Shown here: one piece after another, positions 35,726 to 44,437 of the stretch
Position numbering within the stretch: the stretch's first letter is position 1
How the letters are laid out: each line of letters opens with the position of its first letter
Source: Terribacillus sp. FSL K6-0262
GTDB lineage: Bacteria; Bacillota; Bacilli; Bacillales; Amphibacillaceae
NCBI RefSeq assembly: GCF_037977385.1
Contig: NZ_CP150277.1
Span: 1,403,001-1,467,000, forward strand
Length of the DNA stretch: 64,000 nucleotides
Direction of reading: 5' to 3'
Program-made: the position numbers and the translations under genes
Notes under the pieces: model-generated
Database searches by the model: none
What the model saw: only the letters and a program-made list of their open reading frames with translations
What the model was told of the DNA's origin: nothing

Positions 35726-35946
35726 TTAAATAAAATTACTTAAGAGACCGATAACACTGCATACCACACCCGCTTTCATGAAATTCCTGCCTTTTAAGTT
35801 GCGCTTTTTAATCTCTGAATGGGCAATATACGCAAATATCAAACCTGTTACACCTTGAATTGCTCCCTTACCAACAAGAATGATTCCTACAATTGATATA
35901 ACTCCTAAGATAAAGGAAAAGACAGCTTCAAAACAGCATCCTTATT
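35726..35946 (-). pseudogene. DUF4190-type membrane protein remnant
   Basis: The minus strand has an uninterrupted 68-codon stretch without a start: VFSFILGVISIVGIILVGKG, then AIQGVTGLIFAYIAHSEIKK and a second hydrophobic helix KAGVVCSVIGLLSNFI and stop. Two hydrophobic helices with HSEIKKRNLKGRN between them is the DUF4190 pattern. The expected first residues (NKDAVL) are in another frame at about 35930-35946, so the 5' end is frameshifted and interrupted by stops. Confidence 0.6.
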
Positions 35947-36124
35947 TTCCTAATCATTTCATTTCTGAACATTTATGTATACCAATCAAATCATTCCTAA
36001 CAGCTTTATGCATTATTTGGTTATAATAATCATTAAAGGAATATTATCCCTCAATCAACATGATGCTGAGTAAAGCTTGAGACACTGATTTTTTGACCCA
36101 ATGAAGGTAAAGGAAAGTGATTCA

Positions 36125-36391
36125 ATGGAAATTTTATGGAGTTTTGTAGTGGATATTGTATCTTTTATCCTAGAGGCAATGATTCCCTCGAAGAAAAGAA
36201 GAAGATACAAAAAGAATGTAAGAACTCTTAAAAAACAAGACTGGTTCAGGAAGCTAGCCAAAAACCATGGACCTATGTTTTATAAGACTCTATCTATACG
36301 TGCAAAAATCACGGATTATAATGATAGCTTGAACCTCCAGGACTACAGACAGGAATTGGAACAAACCGCTAAACGTGAAATTAGCAGATGA
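36125..36391 (+). CDS. small protein with one membrane segment, unknown
   Basis: 88 residues. A hydrophobic N-terminal helix (ILWSFVVDIVSFILEAMI, 3-20) is followed by a very basic stretch (PSKKRRRYKKNVRTLKK) and a soluble tail, so it is probably N-terminally anchored with the tail inside. ATG 36125 follows AAGGAAAGTGA; an in-frame ATG at 36101 has no site. No family recognised. A terminator follows. Confidence 0.6.
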   Translation: MEILWSFVVDIVSFILEAMIPSKKRRRYKKNVRTLKKQDWFRKLAKNHGPMFYKTLSIRAKITDYNDSLNLQDYRQELEQTAKREISR

Positions 36392-36411
36392 TTCCTATTC
36401 TGTATGCAAAA

Positions 36412-36433
36412 GCACCTTTCTGGAAGAAGGTGC
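36412..36433 (+). terminator. terminator after small membrane protein
   Basis: GCACCTT (36412-36418) pairs with AAGGTGC (36427-36433); followed by ATTCATTTG, so a weak tail. The 220 nt from here to rap hold only promoter-like AT-rich sequence. Confidence 0.55.
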
Positions 36434-36652
36434 ATTCATTTGTCTTATAGTGAAAACTGTAAGATGACTCCTTGTAACACAATACTTATTCTCTTGGAAA
36501 GAAATTGCTTAGCATATGCATGAGATGAGGAAACCCTAATAATCAACCACGCATTATCTTTCCTTTACAGCGACAAGGATTCCCAACCCAATAAAACGAC
36601 AAAAAATGGTAAAATCAATCTGTAATTATCTTAAATAAAGGAGCTTTGCAAT

Positions 36653-37705
36653 ATGGGACAAAATATCTCTGAGCACATAGATATTGCAGCTCAGCTGGAT
36701 AATTGGTCCATCAGTATCCGGCTGGATAAGAAAGAAGCAGCTGCCAGTATCCACAATGAGTTAAAGAATTATATCCACGATTACGCCATCGATACTCTCA
36801 TCACCTACCTGCTGCTAGAATGCCGCTATTATTTGATTCAAAGAGACTTTGTAAACAGCGCCAAATCAATTGATAATGCCAAAGCACACCAAGACCACTT
36901 CAATGATACCCACCGATACTACTTCCACTTAGCAGAAGGCATGCTGTTTTACGATGAGAAACATTACCAGGAAGCACTTCACTGCTTTGAGAAAGCTGAG
37001 AAGTATGTTAAGAAATTAGAAGATCCGGTAGAGATTGGGGAATTTCACCTCAGGAAAGCCATGACTTATAATTTTCTCGATATCACCACTCTTTCCGCTC
37101 TCCATGCTGAGCGAGCCATTGAAGCATTCAAATCATTCAAGACTTTTGAATTCTTACTTGCCCGTGCAGAAATGCTTCAGGGAGTAAACTATCTGGACCT
37201 GCTTAACTATGAACTTTCAGAGGAATATCTCCATAGAGCTGTGACATCATTTAAAAATATCGGGAATCAAAACTTTATATCCTCCGCAAACCTTAACCTT
37301 GGCGCTCTTTATGCAAGACGAGATTTACCAGCTACGGCTATTCGTTACTTGGAGGCAGCCCTAAATGGCGGACAAGATCGAATTCGATTGAAGATTTTAT
37401 ACTTATTAGCAGATTGCTATTGGAAAACAAATCAACCTTCCAAAGCTATCAAAGTCTATACAGAAGGATTCGAAACCAGCATCAAAGAAGATGATGTAAC
37501 GAAAAAATGGGAATTTGCCATGCTGCATAAGAAATATGAAGATAGATTGAACTTTGAAAGCGTATGGCAGGAAGGAATAGAATATTTTCAAAGAGTTAAA
37601 GATTTTTACAACGTAAGACTCTTTTCAAAAGAACTCGCTCAGTACTATACTGAAAACAAGCAGCATGAACTTGCAACAAAGTATTATCTGTTAGCTCTAA
37701 TATAA
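36653..37705 (+). CDS. Rap-family response-regulator phosphatase/TPR protein
   Basis: 350 residues, slightly shorter than typical Rap proteins (370-380). An N-terminal three-helix region (IAAQLDNWSISIRLDKKEAA, about 10-80) precedes TPR repeats (for example YHLAEGMLFYDEKHYQEALHC in part, SSANLNLGALYARRDLPATA). Rap proteins dephosphorylate Spo0F or bind regulators such as ComA and are inhibited by an imported Phr pentapeptide. AAAGGAGC lies before ATG 36653. The phr gene follows 16 nt later. Target cannot be predicted. Confidence 0.85.
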   Translation: MGQNISEHIDIAAQLDNWSISIRLDKKEAAASIHNELKNYIHDYAIDTLITYLLLECRYYLIQRDFVNSAKSIDNAKAHQDHFNDTHRYYFHLAEGMLFYDEKHYQEALHCFEKAEKYVKKLEDPVEIGEFHLRKAMTYNFLDITTLSALHAERAIEAFKSFKTFEFLLARAEMLQGVNYLDLLNYELSEEYLHRAVTSFKNIGNQNFISSANLNLGALYARRDLPATAIRYLEAALNGGQDRIRLKILYLLADCYWKTNQPSKAIKVYTEGFETSIKEDDVTKKWEFAMLHKKYEDRLNFESVWQEGIEYFQRVKDFYNVRLFSKELAQYYTENKQHELATKYYLLALI

Positions 37706-37721
37706 ACGGGAGGGATTCTCT

Positions 37722-37865
37722 ATGAAAAAGATTGTCTGCTCATTGGTGCTAGTTGGTGTGATTGTTGTAAGTGGCTTGTTCGGGTTCGCTGACCAGAATA
37801 GTACAGCTGAAAAGCAAACCGATCTTGGCAGCGCAGTATTTTCCCTGAATATTCTTGATAAATAA
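37722..37865 (+). CDS. Phr-type quorum-sensing pre-peptide
   Basis: 47 residues: basic start MKKIV, hydrophobic export segment (CSLVLVGVIVVSGLFGFA, 6-23), then a short polar tail NSTAEKQTDLGSAVFSLNILDK in which the signal pentapeptide should lie, usually at or near the C-terminus. GGGAGGG is 11 nt before the ATG. Directly after rap in the same operon, the classic Rap-Phr layout. The exact mature peptide cannot be read from sequence alone. Confidence 0.82.
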   Translation: MKKIVCSLVLVGVIVVSGLFGFADQNSTAEKQTDLGSAVFSLNILDK

Positions 37866-37883
37866 ATCAAAATACGAATGGAA

Positions 37884-37953
37884 ACCATCAAACGGGAGGC
37901 CATAAAGAGACAGCCATAGAATATTAATTATCATCCGCCTCCCAAATGATGGT
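37884..37953 (+). repeat. imperfect long inverted repeat after phr
   Basis: ACCATCA...GGGAGGC (37884-37900) pairs with GCCTCCC...TGATGGT (37937-37953), 14 of 17 positions complementary, 36-nt loop. Could be an mRNA stabiliser or processed hairpin; no T-run follows. Confidence 0.5.
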
Positions 37954-37984
37954 CTTCACTTTGTCCAAAGTGGTATAACTTACA

Positions 37985-38016
37985 AAATAAGACCCGACAA
38001 TTGTCGGGTCTTATTT
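37985..38016. terminator. bidirectional terminator, rap-phr and arabinanase
   Basis: AAATAAGACCCGACA (37985-37999) pairs with TGTCGGGTCTTATTT (38002-38016), giving A- and T-rich ends in both directions. Confidence 0.92.
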
Positions 38017-40361
38017 CAATGAGCCAATTCCTTAATCTCTGATTCACTCAAAGCTTCCCGATACACCCACACATCGTCCATCTGCCCGCCAAAGAATGGG
38101 TCTGCATCGTATCTGCTTCGTCCGAGATAGTTTGTGTTTCCAAGAATATCGGCTGGGTTAGCAGTAATATTCTCGTTTGTCCCTGCAAGCTCTCCATTCA
38201 CGTACAGCTTTCCGGTATCTCCTTCAAGCGTCACTGCAAGATGCACCCATTTCCCTGTAGCTAATGCCTCATCAGCAGTAATATTCTGATTCGCTCCATC
38301 ATGAATGGTAAACCGTAGCTTGCCGCTGCCGTCCGATGGGGTAAGGAACATATTTTTGCCGTTGCTTTCACCTATGTCGAAGATTCGCTGCCAGGCCGAT
38401 CCGCCTTGCCAATTGATCCAGGCTGAGAAGGTGAAGTCCTCCGCATCGGCAATCAGCGGGGAAAGTTCCACATAAGCATCCTTGCCATCCAATGCCAGCT
38501 TGCCATCATCTGTTTGGATGGCAGCGCCTTTCAGCTGCGCTGGCAGATTGCTGCCGGAAGAATCCGCTGCTTCCTTGCTGCCTGGATTGCCGAAGCTATA
38601 GCGCGCAATTTCCGGCTCGGAAGCTTGCTGCTTCACGGTCACTTGAAACATTTTCGTATCTTTCTTTTTTCCTGCTTGAATACTTGCAGTCAGCGTAGCT
38701 TTGCCATCTCCGTTTCCTGCTTCTGGCCGGTGTATCGTGCCATCAGCCTCAACCACTTTTGGATTGGAGGAAGTCCATTTAATTGTGGATTCATGGGTAC
38801 CTTCTGTTGGCAGCTCTATATTTTGATATAGATCATCACTTTTCGAGATAGTAAGATCCTTTTTCACTGCTGCAACAACTTCTTTATCTTTCATATCCTC
38901 CATTCGATTACCCCAGATCGCGACACCTTTGTCGGATAAAGCGGTGAACGTCGTATCATATTCTTGTGCTGCTTCATCCCACTGTTTCAAGAAGAATCCA
39001 TTATACTCCTCGCCATCAATTGTCAGAGTGATTTCATTATCTTTTCCGTGCTTCCACTTTCCTTCTACAGCACCTTCGACTTTTCCGCTCTCTTTCAGGG
39101 TAATTTGTTCAGAAGTTTTCACATCAGCAGAAATATCTTTTCCGTGGTTCACATATTGATAGTCACCAGCCATGTCCTTTCGTTTGATCTTCGCTTCTTT
39201 TTCATTCGTATTACGAGATGGAGCTACGACTGGCCAGCCTTTATCGTTCATATGCATCTGATGGACCCGCACCTCATGCTCCTCACCGCGCTCAGGGAAA
39301 CGAGAATGGAAGATTAGGTAATGGTTCTTTGTCTCCTCCTCATAAAAAGCGGTATTATGTCCTGGTGACACATAGCCAATACCTGGTTCCTCCCCGGGAT
39401 CACCGACTTTCTTTTCAAACAAATGATTCCCAAGCAGCTTCACCCCATAAGGCTCGATCGACTTGTCATCAAACAGCGGCAGATTCGGATCCGCCTTCAC
39501 GTCGATCATGTCATTTCCTTCTGCGTCATAAAACGGTCCATCCGGTGTCTTGGAACGCACAACTCGGATATTGTAGCCTCCCACAGCATCCAGCCCGCCA
39601 AAGGAGAGGAACATATAATAATAATCCGTTTCCGGACTGTACATCATCGCCGGTCCTTCAATCCGGCTGTGGTTGCCGCCCATCAGCTTCTTCCCATACC
39701 CCTGGCCTGGAAGCGGCTTGCCTGTCTTTTCATCCATCTCCATAATGAAAATACCGCCAGAGTATGAGCCATATACCATCCACAGCTTACCATCCTCATC
39801 ATAGAACACATCCGGATCCACCACATTCGGATGCTTTGTCGCATCATAAATCGTGCCATCCTCACTCGGCTCATCCCACATACCCGACTTCAGGATGATC
39901 CCGGTATCCTTATAAGGTCCCTCAATATCGTCCGCCACTGCCACACCCATCGCAGACCGCGGCGAATCCCCCTTGCACGCATTGTAATACATATAAAACT
40001 TCCCATCAGCCAGCTGAATCACATCAGCTGCCCAAAGTGTATCCGTCTGGGCCCATTCCAACGTCTCCTTGAGTTCTTCCGTGACATTAGGTATGAGCTT
40101 ATTGCCATCACGGACACCGGAGTCCACCAATTCCCATTTCATGAGGTCGTTTGTTTTCGCTGCAGCTAAATGGGAACCGAAGACATAGTATAGGTCATCT
40201 GCTTCGATGAAAGACGGATCGTGCACGGAGACATTTTCAAAAACAGGTGTCTTACCCTGACTCCCTTTTTCCTTTGCCGCCGTATCTGCACCTGGCCAAG
40301 CAGGTATCAGTAAGACTGCAGACAGCATGGACGTAACAAGTAATCGTTTGTTAGCTTTCAT
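38016..40361 (-). CDS. secreted GH43 endo-arabinanase with C-terminal LamG-like domain
   Basis: 781 residues. A signal peptide (about 1-28) is followed by a five-blade GH43 domain: VHDPSF (general base D48), VDPDVFYDEDGKLWMVYGS (second Asp) and SRIEGPAMMYS (acid Glu). A 130-residue module with DTTFTALSDKGVAIWGNR follows, as in B. subtilis Abn2; then an Ig-like stretch (IKWTSSNPKVVEADG) and a LamG-type jellyroll (DFTFSAWINWQGGSAWQRIF). It should cut arabinan outside the cell, feeding araBDA. ATG 40361 follows GGAGGAGGAAAG; longer frames are rejected. Confidence 0.92.
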   Translation of the reverse strand: MKANKRLLVTSMLSAVLLIPAWPGADTAAKEKGSQGKTPVFENVSVHDPSFIEADDLYYVFGSHLAAAKTNDLMKWELVDSGVRDGNKLIPNVTEELKETLEWAQTDTLWAADVIQLADGKFYMYYNACKGDSPRSAMGVAVADDIEGPYKDTGIILKSGMWDEPSEDGTIYDATKHPNVVDPDVFYDEDGKLWMVYGSYSGGIFIMEMDEKTGKPLPGQGYGKKLMGGNHSRIEGPAMMYSPETDYYYMFLSFGGLDAVGGYNIRVVRSKTPDGPFYDAEGNDMIDVKADPNLPLFDDKSIEPYGVKLLGNHLFEKKVGDPGEEPGIGYVSPGHNTAFYEEETKNHYLIFHSRFPERGEEHEVRVHQMHMNDKGWPVVAPSRNTNEKEAKIKRKDMAGDYQYVNHGKDISADVKTSEQITLKESGKVEGAVEGKWKHGKDNEITLTIDGEEYNGFFLKQWDEAAQEYDTTFTALSDKGVAIWGNRMEDMKDKEVVAAVKKDLTISKSDDLYQNIELPTEGTHESTIKWTSSNPKVVEADGTIHRPEAGNGDGKATLTASIQAGKKKDTKMFQVTVKQQASEPEIARYSFGNPGSKEAADSSGSNLPAQLKGAAIQTDDGKLALDGKDAYVELSPLIADAEDFTFSAWINWQGGSAWQRIFDIGESNGKNMFLTPSDGSGKLRFTIHDGANQNITADEALATGKWVHLAVTLEGDTGKLYVNGELAGTNENITANPADILGNTNYLGRSRYDADPFFGGQMDDVWVYREALSESEIKELAH

Positions 40362-40380
40362 CGCTTTCCTCCTCCACAAT

Positions 40381-40394
40381 TGATAACGCTTACA
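40381..40394. promoter_or_regulatory. cre site (CcpA) before arabinanase
   Basis: TGATAACGCTTACA matches TGWNANCGNTNWCA at every position. It lies just downstream of the promoter, between it and the start codon, so CcpA would block elongation when preferred sugars are present. Confidence 0.85.
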
Positions 40395-40407
40395 TATTGC
40401 TGGTTTA

Positions 40408-40436
40408 AGATTAGGAGGAATATGACAAGTTGTCAA
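40408..40436 (-). promoter_or_regulatory. promoter of the arabinanase gene
   Basis: -35 TTGACA (40431-40436), 17-nt spacer, -10 TAATCT (40408-40413) on the minus strand. No good AraR operator is seen within 100 bp. Confidence 0.8.
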
Positions 40437-40669
40437 TAAGTATAATATACCTGTTTCTTAAATAGATTTTTTATTATCCGCCTTTCTAAAAGGACACGTA
40501 CGGTATTTTATATTATCACTATAAACATATACGTATAAATATATTTCTGCACATTGTAAGTTGAATGACCGCCGGGATAATGCAGCACCTGCTGGTGATA
40601 CGATATCATTCAAGGAGAGCGGGATGTTTATGAACGGACAAAACGGATTCCTGGGAGGAATTGCGTGTC

Positions 40670-40915
40670 ATGGCAGATGAAATGACCAATGAGGATCGAA
40701 ATGTAAAATGGACAAACTTCTCCATCTATAGTGAGCGCATCAATAAAGCTGCGATCCTGCCAGATACTGTTGGTGCAATAACTCCTTTATACCCCTGGAT
40801 GCGTAACGGGTTGCCAGACTGCTCGTCAGATACAAAGCTCAGCGCTGCAGATGCGATTCGCGCTGCCACTTATATAGTTTCGAATTGGCGATGGTATGAT
40901 TACAAAAGCAGTTGA
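40670..40915 (+). CDS. hypothetical protein, 81 residues
   Basis: Starts MADEMTNEDRNVKWTNFSIY; a Trp-rich, neutral small protein with PLYPWMRNGLPDCSSD and a final NWRWYDYKSS. GGGAGGAA lies 11 nt before the ATG, and an overlapping 18-codon frame (MFMNGQNGFLGG...) from 40627 ends at 40683. I recognise no family; it could be a fragment of a larger gene. Confidence 0.4.
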   Translation: MADEMTNEDRNVKWTNFSIYSERINKAAILPDTVGAITPLYPWMRNGLPDCSSDTKLSAADAIRAATYIVSNWRWYDYKSS

Positions 40916-40965
40916 GATTCGTTTATTGGTTAGTATCTTACATAGCTTAATCAAATGATATGTTG

Positions 40966-41010
40966 AGCAACGAAAGAGCCTCGATGCGTAATCGAGGCTC
41001 TTTCGTTGCT
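40966..41010. terminator. 20-bp perfect hairpin downstream of ABC exporter
   Basis: AGCAACGAAAGAGCCTCGAT (40966-40985), GCGTA loop, and its exact reverse complement (40991-41010). It closes the lnr-like operon from the right and may also end the small gene on the left, though the T-tract is poor in both directions. Confidence 0.75.
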
Positions 41011-41021
41011 TAAGCAATTCC

Positions 41022-42119
41022 CTAACTGCTCCTGCGCTCCACAAGATTAATCCCTACTCCCATCGCCACTACACCAATCAGCAGCATATATAACAGAGAC
41101 ATTACGACATCCTGCAGACCAGCACCATAAAAAACTACCGCCATGATGGCTTCCATTGCATGCACCAATGGGAATAAATCCGCTATGAACAATAACACTG
41201 GATTCGTGATCGTTCCCGGCATCATATAGACACCGCTGACAAGCGGAATCAGCGGGATGACGGACGGATAGATGGCATAAAATTGCTCCGGCGTCCTGAC
41301 AAAACCGGTAATCAGCATGGCAATGCTTATCATACCGAATGCAAAGCACGCAGCAATGAGGAAGAGCAGCCATAGGCTATCTCCGACATCGTAACGCAAG
41401 ACATATTTAAATACGATCAGCACGACAATTATTTGAAGCATCGTAATCAAAAAGCTGTATAACAAATACCCGCTGTACATACTCGTTTTCTTCATTGGTG
41501 ATAAGATCATCCGATCCCAAATACCAGTAACCTTATCCTGTGTCACATTGTTGACCTTGAACCCAAGGATGAACATGGAGATCAAGAAAGTAAAGGCAAA
41601 CAGCAGCTGCGTACGGATGTTGTACGTAGGAATCTGTTCGTTATCCAACCCCTGCGCTTCCATCTGAAGTGGCGGATCGGCCAAATATTCCTCCATTTCA
41701 TCCCGTATATCCCTTCCTTCTTGTGACTCCATTGCACTGATCTGTGCTTCTTGCCGGAATACTTTATCAACATGCTGTTCAACAAAGGAAACACTCGGCA
41801 TTCTATTGGAGATCAACAGTCTGTAATCATTCTCCATGACCTTCACTGCCACATCGATATTCCCCTTCTTGATGTCTTCACGTGCTTCTTCCGATTCCAC
41901 TACTTCAAATTCGTAGGAGTCATCCGTGTTTAACAACGCTTCCCACTTTTTCTCGATCTCTGCAGCATTTGCTTCTTCACTGAAAATGGCAACCGTGGTC
42001 CGAGACTGGATTCCGCCGCCAAATAAAAGGGTGGCGACAATACTTCCTGCAATCAATAATAGAATGAGCAGCGGATTTCGTTTATCCTTTGAAAATTGCA
42101 CCCATAATACGTTTTTCAT
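41022..42119 (-). CDS. lnrN: ABC-2 type exporter permease (LnrN-like)
   Basis: 365 residues. One N-terminal TM helix, a large extracytoplasmic domain (about 45-190), and a five-helix ABC-2 core at the C-terminus, ending GINLVERRSS. Position, length and architecture match LnrN (YfiN) of B. subtilis, part of the linearmycin/amphotericin-type polyene exporter. ATG overlaps the preceding permease stop (ATGA). Confidence 0.8.
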   Translation of the reverse strand: MKNVLWVQFSKDKRNPLLILLLIAGSIVATLLFGGGIQSRTTVAIFSEEANAAEIEKKWEALLNTDDSYEFEVVESEEAREDIKKGNIDVAVKVMENDYRLLISNRMPSVSFVEQHVDKVFRQEAQISAMESQEGRDIRDEMEEYLADPPLQMEAQGLDNEQIPTYNIRTQLLFAFTFLISMFILGFKVNNVTQDKVTGIWDRMILSPMKKTSMYSGYLLYSFLITMLQIIVVLIVFKYVLRYDVGDSLWLLFLIAACFAFGMISIAMLITGFVRTPEQFYAIYPSVIPLIPLVSGVYMMPGTITNPVLLFIADLFPLVHAMEAIMAVVFYGAGLQDVVMSLLYMLLIGVVAMGVGINLVERRSS

Positions 42120-43387
42120 TGCGCTTTCCCCCTTTTCGGAAACAAAGCCAAGCCAATGAAAGTGAATAAGACGAAAAAGCCGATCATAAACACGCTTGGC
42201 TGGATGATGGAGGACAGATCCTCAAATTGGATCCACTCTGTCAGCATGGTCAGGAATAAACCGTTCGGGGTCCATTCTCCAATATGCTGCAGCCATTCCG
42301 GCAGCAAATAGATGGGAACAAATCCTCCTCCAAGCGTACCGCAGAGCAGCGTAATCAACATAAAGACGCCATTTGCAGCATCAACACTGGCCACACGCAA
42401 TAAAATCGCCGTATAAATAGCCGCTAAGCCGGATAGCACCAAAGCAAGCAAGACAATCATCACGATGATGCCGACCCAAAAGGACATCGCACGATCCGGA
42501 AATACACCAAGGATAAAGTGGGAGACAATCAATACAAATATAATCTGCAGCAAAACCAGACAAATCGTGGATACCATTTTGCCGATCAGAAACCGTATTG
42601 GATGGCTATTCGTCAGTAAAATCCGATTGAATACGCGATTCCTGATTTCCACTCCTGTTTTCATTGCTACCGTCGCTACGACGAATAAGGCAAATAGTGC
42701 TCCTATCGCTATCGTAAAGTACTGTGTCATCGTGAAGTCATACTCTGTGCCAATATCCTCGAAGCCGCCTGCAGGAAGCACAGCCTCTATTCCTGCGCCC
42801 CCTGTTATGTCCTGTATCGCCAATTGATTATTCCATTGATCGATGAATCCTTGGATAAGCTGCTGCATCGCACTGCTGGCTGTCGTCTCTTCTTCCATTT
42901 TATAAATCAGTGATTTTGTCGGGGATTCTCCTGTGAAGCTTGCATACATGCTATCTGCGGTAATCCCCTGGGGTATGATCAGCATTGCATCCAAGTCGCC
43001 CTCTTTGACCTTCTCGGCTGCTTCCTTTTCCTCCAGATGATGAACCGTCACCCATTCCTTTACATCTTCACTTTGCAGATAATCCGATAGCAGTTGAACA
43101 GGCTGTATCTCGCCTGCAGCATCCACGGCCGCATTTGCCTCCTGCTCTTCAAAGGCAGCATCACCAACCAATCTTTCCTTCAGCTGCTCCATTGCTTCCG
43201 TCTCATTATCCTGATTGACCACGCCCAGCTGTAAATCCATTGACACCTCATCATCACTATCAAATAACCCAGAAAAAGCAAAGTTCAGCACCACGACCAA
43301 AACAATAGGAAGCAGCAGGACCGTAAGCAGCTCTTTCCAGTCCCGTAAAAATATCAGCAAATCCTTCTTTATAAAACTCCGCATCAT
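42116..43387 (-). CDS. lnrM: ABC-2 type exporter permease (LnrM-like)
   Basis: 423 residues from ATG 43387 (GAGGGGTGGC upstream). N-terminal helix, extracytoplasmic domain of about 200 residues, and C-terminal ABC-2 membrane core with the conserved GGGFVPIYLLPEWLQ segment. It is about 25 residues longer than B. subtilis LnrM. Together with the next gene product it forms the membrane channel for the LnrL-type ATPase. Confidence 0.8.
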   Translation of the reverse strand: MMRSFIKKDLLIFLRDWKELLTVLLLPIVLVVVLNFAFSGLFDSDDEVSMDLQLGVVNQDNETEAMEQLKERLVGDAAFEEQEANAAVDAAGEIQPVQLLSDYLQSEDVKEWVTVHHLEEKEAAEKVKEGDLDAMLIIPQGITADSMYASFTGESPTKSLIYKMEEETTASSAMQQLIQGFIDQWNNQLAIQDITGGAGIEAVLPAGGFEDIGTEYDFTMTQYFTIAIGALFALFVVATVAMKTGVEIRNRVFNRILLTNSHPIRFLIGKMVSTICLVLLQIIFVLIVSHFILGVFPDRAMSFWVGIIVMIVLLALVLSGLAAIYTAILLRVASVDAANGVFMLITLLCGTLGGGFVPIYLLPEWLQHIGEWTPNGLFLTMLTEWIQFEDLSSIIQPSVFMIGFFVLFTFIGLALFPKRGKAQ

Positions 43388-43395
43388 GCCACCCC

Positions 43396-44328
43396 TCAAT
43401 CTCTCAGCGTACGTCCGGTTAAATGAAGGAATACATCTTCCAAGCTAGGCGTTTCCGTATGGAAATTAATCAATTGGATGTGATGCTGTTCCGCAAGATG
43501 GACGAGTTTGCTGATCAAGCCGCTTCCCTTTGCCGCTATGATTTTCAGCTGCAATTCAGACACCTCAATCTTTTGAACACCTTCAATTGTCTTTACTTGC
43601 CCTGCAAAGGCTTCATCCAGCTTATTTAACTCCACTTTTATCTTATCCTCGGTCGACAGGATGCTGAGCAATTCCTCTTTTGTTCCTGCCGCGATGATTT
43701 TGCCATGATCCATGATGTATAAGCGATCGCAGAGCTGCTCCACTTCCTCCATATAATGACTCGTATAGAGAATGGTCGTTCCATCTTGCTGGTTCAGGGC
43801 GCGAACGGCTTCCAGGATATGATTCCTCGATTGCGGATCGATGCCGACTGTCGGTTCATCCAGGATCAGGATCTGCGGCCGGTGCAATAACGCCGCTGCT
43901 ATATTAAGCCTGCGTTTCATCCCGCCGGAGTAGGTCTTGACCAAATCTTTTTTGCGATCTTCCAAGCCGACGAACTCCAAAGCCTGCTGGATAGCCTTCG
44001 CTAATTCCTTGCCTCTCAATTTATAGATCGAGCCAAAAAACTTCAGGTTCTCATAAGCGGAGAGCTCCTGATACAGCGCCAATTCCTGTGGTACCACCCC
44101 TGATACACTTCTGATTTCACCTGGTTTATCAATCGCGTTCACACCGTTCAGCGTTATCCTGCCGCTTGTCGGTTTGACCAAAGTGGAGATCATGGAAATC
44201 GTCGTGGACTTTCCGGCTCCATTCGGACCAAGCAATCCAACTGACTCCCCATCAGCCAAATATAAGTTCAGATCCTGAACGACCTTCTTCCCCTTGAAGG
44301 ACTTGCTTAAGTTGATGGTTTCAAGCAT
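43396..44328 (-). CDS. lnrL: ABC exporter ATPase (LnrL-like)
   Basis: 310 residues, DrrA-type ATPase: Walker A GPNGAGKST, signature YSGGMKRRL, Walker B LILDEP, H-loop TSHYMEE, and the C-terminal 90-residue extension typical of this class. Starts at ATG 44328 with AAAGGGGG upstream; same length as LnrL (YfiL). It energises export of membrane-active polyketides in B. subtilis. A terminator separates it from the response regulator gene. Confidence 0.85.
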   Translation of the reverse strand: MLETINLSKSFKGKKVVQDLNLYLADGESVGLLGPNGAGKSTTISMISTLVKPTSGRITLNGVNAIDKPGEIRSVSGVVPQELALYQELSAYENLKFFGSIYKLRGKELAKAIQQALEFVGLEDRKKDLVKTYSGGMKRRLNIAAALLHRPQILILDEPTVGIDPQSRNHILEAVRALNQQDGTTILYTSHYMEEVEQLCDRLYIMDHGKIIAAGTKEELLSILSTEDKIKVELNKLDEAFAGQVKTIEGVQKIEVSELQLKIIAAKGSGLISKLVHLAEQHHIQLINFHTETPSLEDVFLHLTGRTLRD

Positions 44329-44373
44329 CTGTCTGCCCCCTTTATTGTTGTTACTTGCATCATAAATAAAAAA

Positions 44374-44399
44374 GACCAAAGCCACTACTGACTATGGTC
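44374..44399 (-). terminator. attenuating terminator between lnrK and lnrL
   Basis: On the minus strand GACCA and TGGTC pair around a 16-nt loop, followed by TTTTTTATTT. It separates the two-component genes from the transporter genes, implying read-through control or a separate transporter promoter in the 44400-44437 gap. Confidence 0.6.
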
Positions 44400-44437
44400 A
44401 TTCCGCGATTGGGCACTTATTACTTTCGTCACTTTTT

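Noticed and set aside
40500..40560. AraR operator upstream of the arabinanase gene (ATATACGTATAAAT near 40528)
   Set aside because: Too many mismatches to the AraR consensus and about 100 bp upstream of the promoter.
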